From: Phaeobacter gallaeciensis
GTDB lineage: Bacteria > Pseudomonadota > Alphaproteobacteria > Rhodobacterales > Rhodobacteraceae
Direction: 5' to 3'
Length of the DNA stretch: 64,000 nucleotides
Assembly: GCF_001678945.1 (NCBI RefSeq)
Contig: NZ_CP015124.1
Span: 434,001 to 498,000, forward strand
Shown piece after piece: positions 63,722 through 64,000 of the stretch. The notes beneath the pieces are model-generated. The model ran no database searches and was not told the origin of the DNA. It saw only the letters and a program-made list of their open reading frames with translations. Made by a program: the position numbers and the translations under genes. Numbering within the stretch: the stretch's first letter is position 1; every line of letters begins with the position of its first letter.

Positions 63722-64000
63722 ATGAACGTCAAACCGGATTTCTCCAAGAACGCCAATCAGGCGACAACGGCTCCGGCCTTCCTGTCAGTCTGGGACATGC
63801 ACGCCTATTACGGCGAAAGCTACATCGTGCAGGGTATCAACTTTAACGTCCACGAAGGCGAGATCCTTGCCCTGCTGGGCCGCAACGGCGCGGGCAAGAC
63901 ATCCACCCTGCGGTCTATCGCCCGCACCGGCAGCCCGATGGTCACCCAGGGCGAGATCTGGCTGGACCACCAGCCGCTGCACAAGATGGAAAGCCATGAA
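63722..64000 (+). CDS. HAAT-family ABC ATPase (LivF-like), partial
   Basis: The first 93 residues of the second ATPase, cut by the window edge. FLSVWDMHAYYGESYIVQGINFNVHEGEILALLGRNGAGKTSTLRSIA has the LivF-type start and Walker A. It starts 12 bases after the LivG stop. Confidence 0.93.
   Translation, partial: MNVKPDFSKNANQATTAPAFLSVWDMHAYYGESYIVQGINFNVHEGEILALLGRNGAGKTSTLRSIARTGSPMVTQGEIWLDHQPLHKMESHE

Overview
The window looks like a chromosomal stretch from a Roseobacter-group alphaproteobacterium (Rhodobacteraceae). It is GC-rich and densely coded. Indicators are a heterotetrameric sarcosine oxidase cluster, CcmI, a GapR/DUF2312 protein, an ScfR/PccR-type acyl regulator, a TRAP transporter, FliM-like and DUF1289 proteins, and a DUF4212/sodium-solute symporter pair. 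Species cannot be fixed from the sequence alone.

Layout. 1-2618 (minus): sarcosine oxidase soxB-soxD-soxA, with soxA running off the left edge. 2865-4823 (plus): ccmI, Holliday-junction resolvase ruvX and a DUF1289 gene, overlapping. 4892-5887 (minus): dusA. 6224-6313: tRNA-Ser(GGA). 6540-21338: a cassette next to the tRNA holding a LOG protein, a beta-CASP metallo-hydrolase, a STAS-like protein, a complete second F-type ATPase of the N-ATPase type (usp-atpD-C-Q-R-B-E-F-A-G, minus), a divergent HlyD/ABC exporter and an MHS-family transporter. Two FNR-like boxes, TTGATCTTTGTCAA and TTGACATAAATCAG, sit at the two main promoters of this cassette and suggest oxygen-responsive control. 21466-22959: a globin-coupled chemoreceptor. 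23372-26551: a TRAP transporter operon (minus).

27052-36451 is an acetate module: acetyl-CoA synthetase, a second-type adenylate kinase, DUF4212 plus sodium/solute symporter, two hairpins, then a cNMP/CBS/DUF294 nucleotidyltransferase-like protein, an unknown membrane protein, a membrane-anchored sensor-like exonuclease and a flavin reductase. A related regulatory block lies at 54054-58970: an SLC5-STAC-histidine kinase, a small membrane protein, a stand-alone receiver and an ScfR/PccR/RamB-type regulator. Five TTTACA motifs precede the regulator and one full TTTACAAG lies in the acs promoter, so the two blocks may belong to one regulon.

36549-47202 is a reductive pyrimidine-catabolism regulon: PreT and PreA (dihydropyrimidine dehydrogenase), dihydropyrimidinase, an N-carbamoyl-beta-alanine-type amidohydrolase, an NMT1-type ABC importer and a RutR-like TetR regulator. 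RutR-type palindromes (TTTGACCA-N2-TGGTCAAA and variants) precede preT, the hydrolase/regulator pair and the binding-protein gene.

47355-53973 carries a cupin, RidA, GapR, small proteins, a sulfur module (persulfide-dioxygenase-like MBL protein, two YeeE/YedE half-transporters, a TIGR01244 phosphatase/rhodanese-like protein) and an orphan FliM-like protein with a Gly/Asp-rich tail. 59205-64000 (plus) is a HAAT-family ABC importer (binding protein, two permeases, two ATPases), the last gene cut by the window edge. All calls are from reading the sequence; no database search was run.
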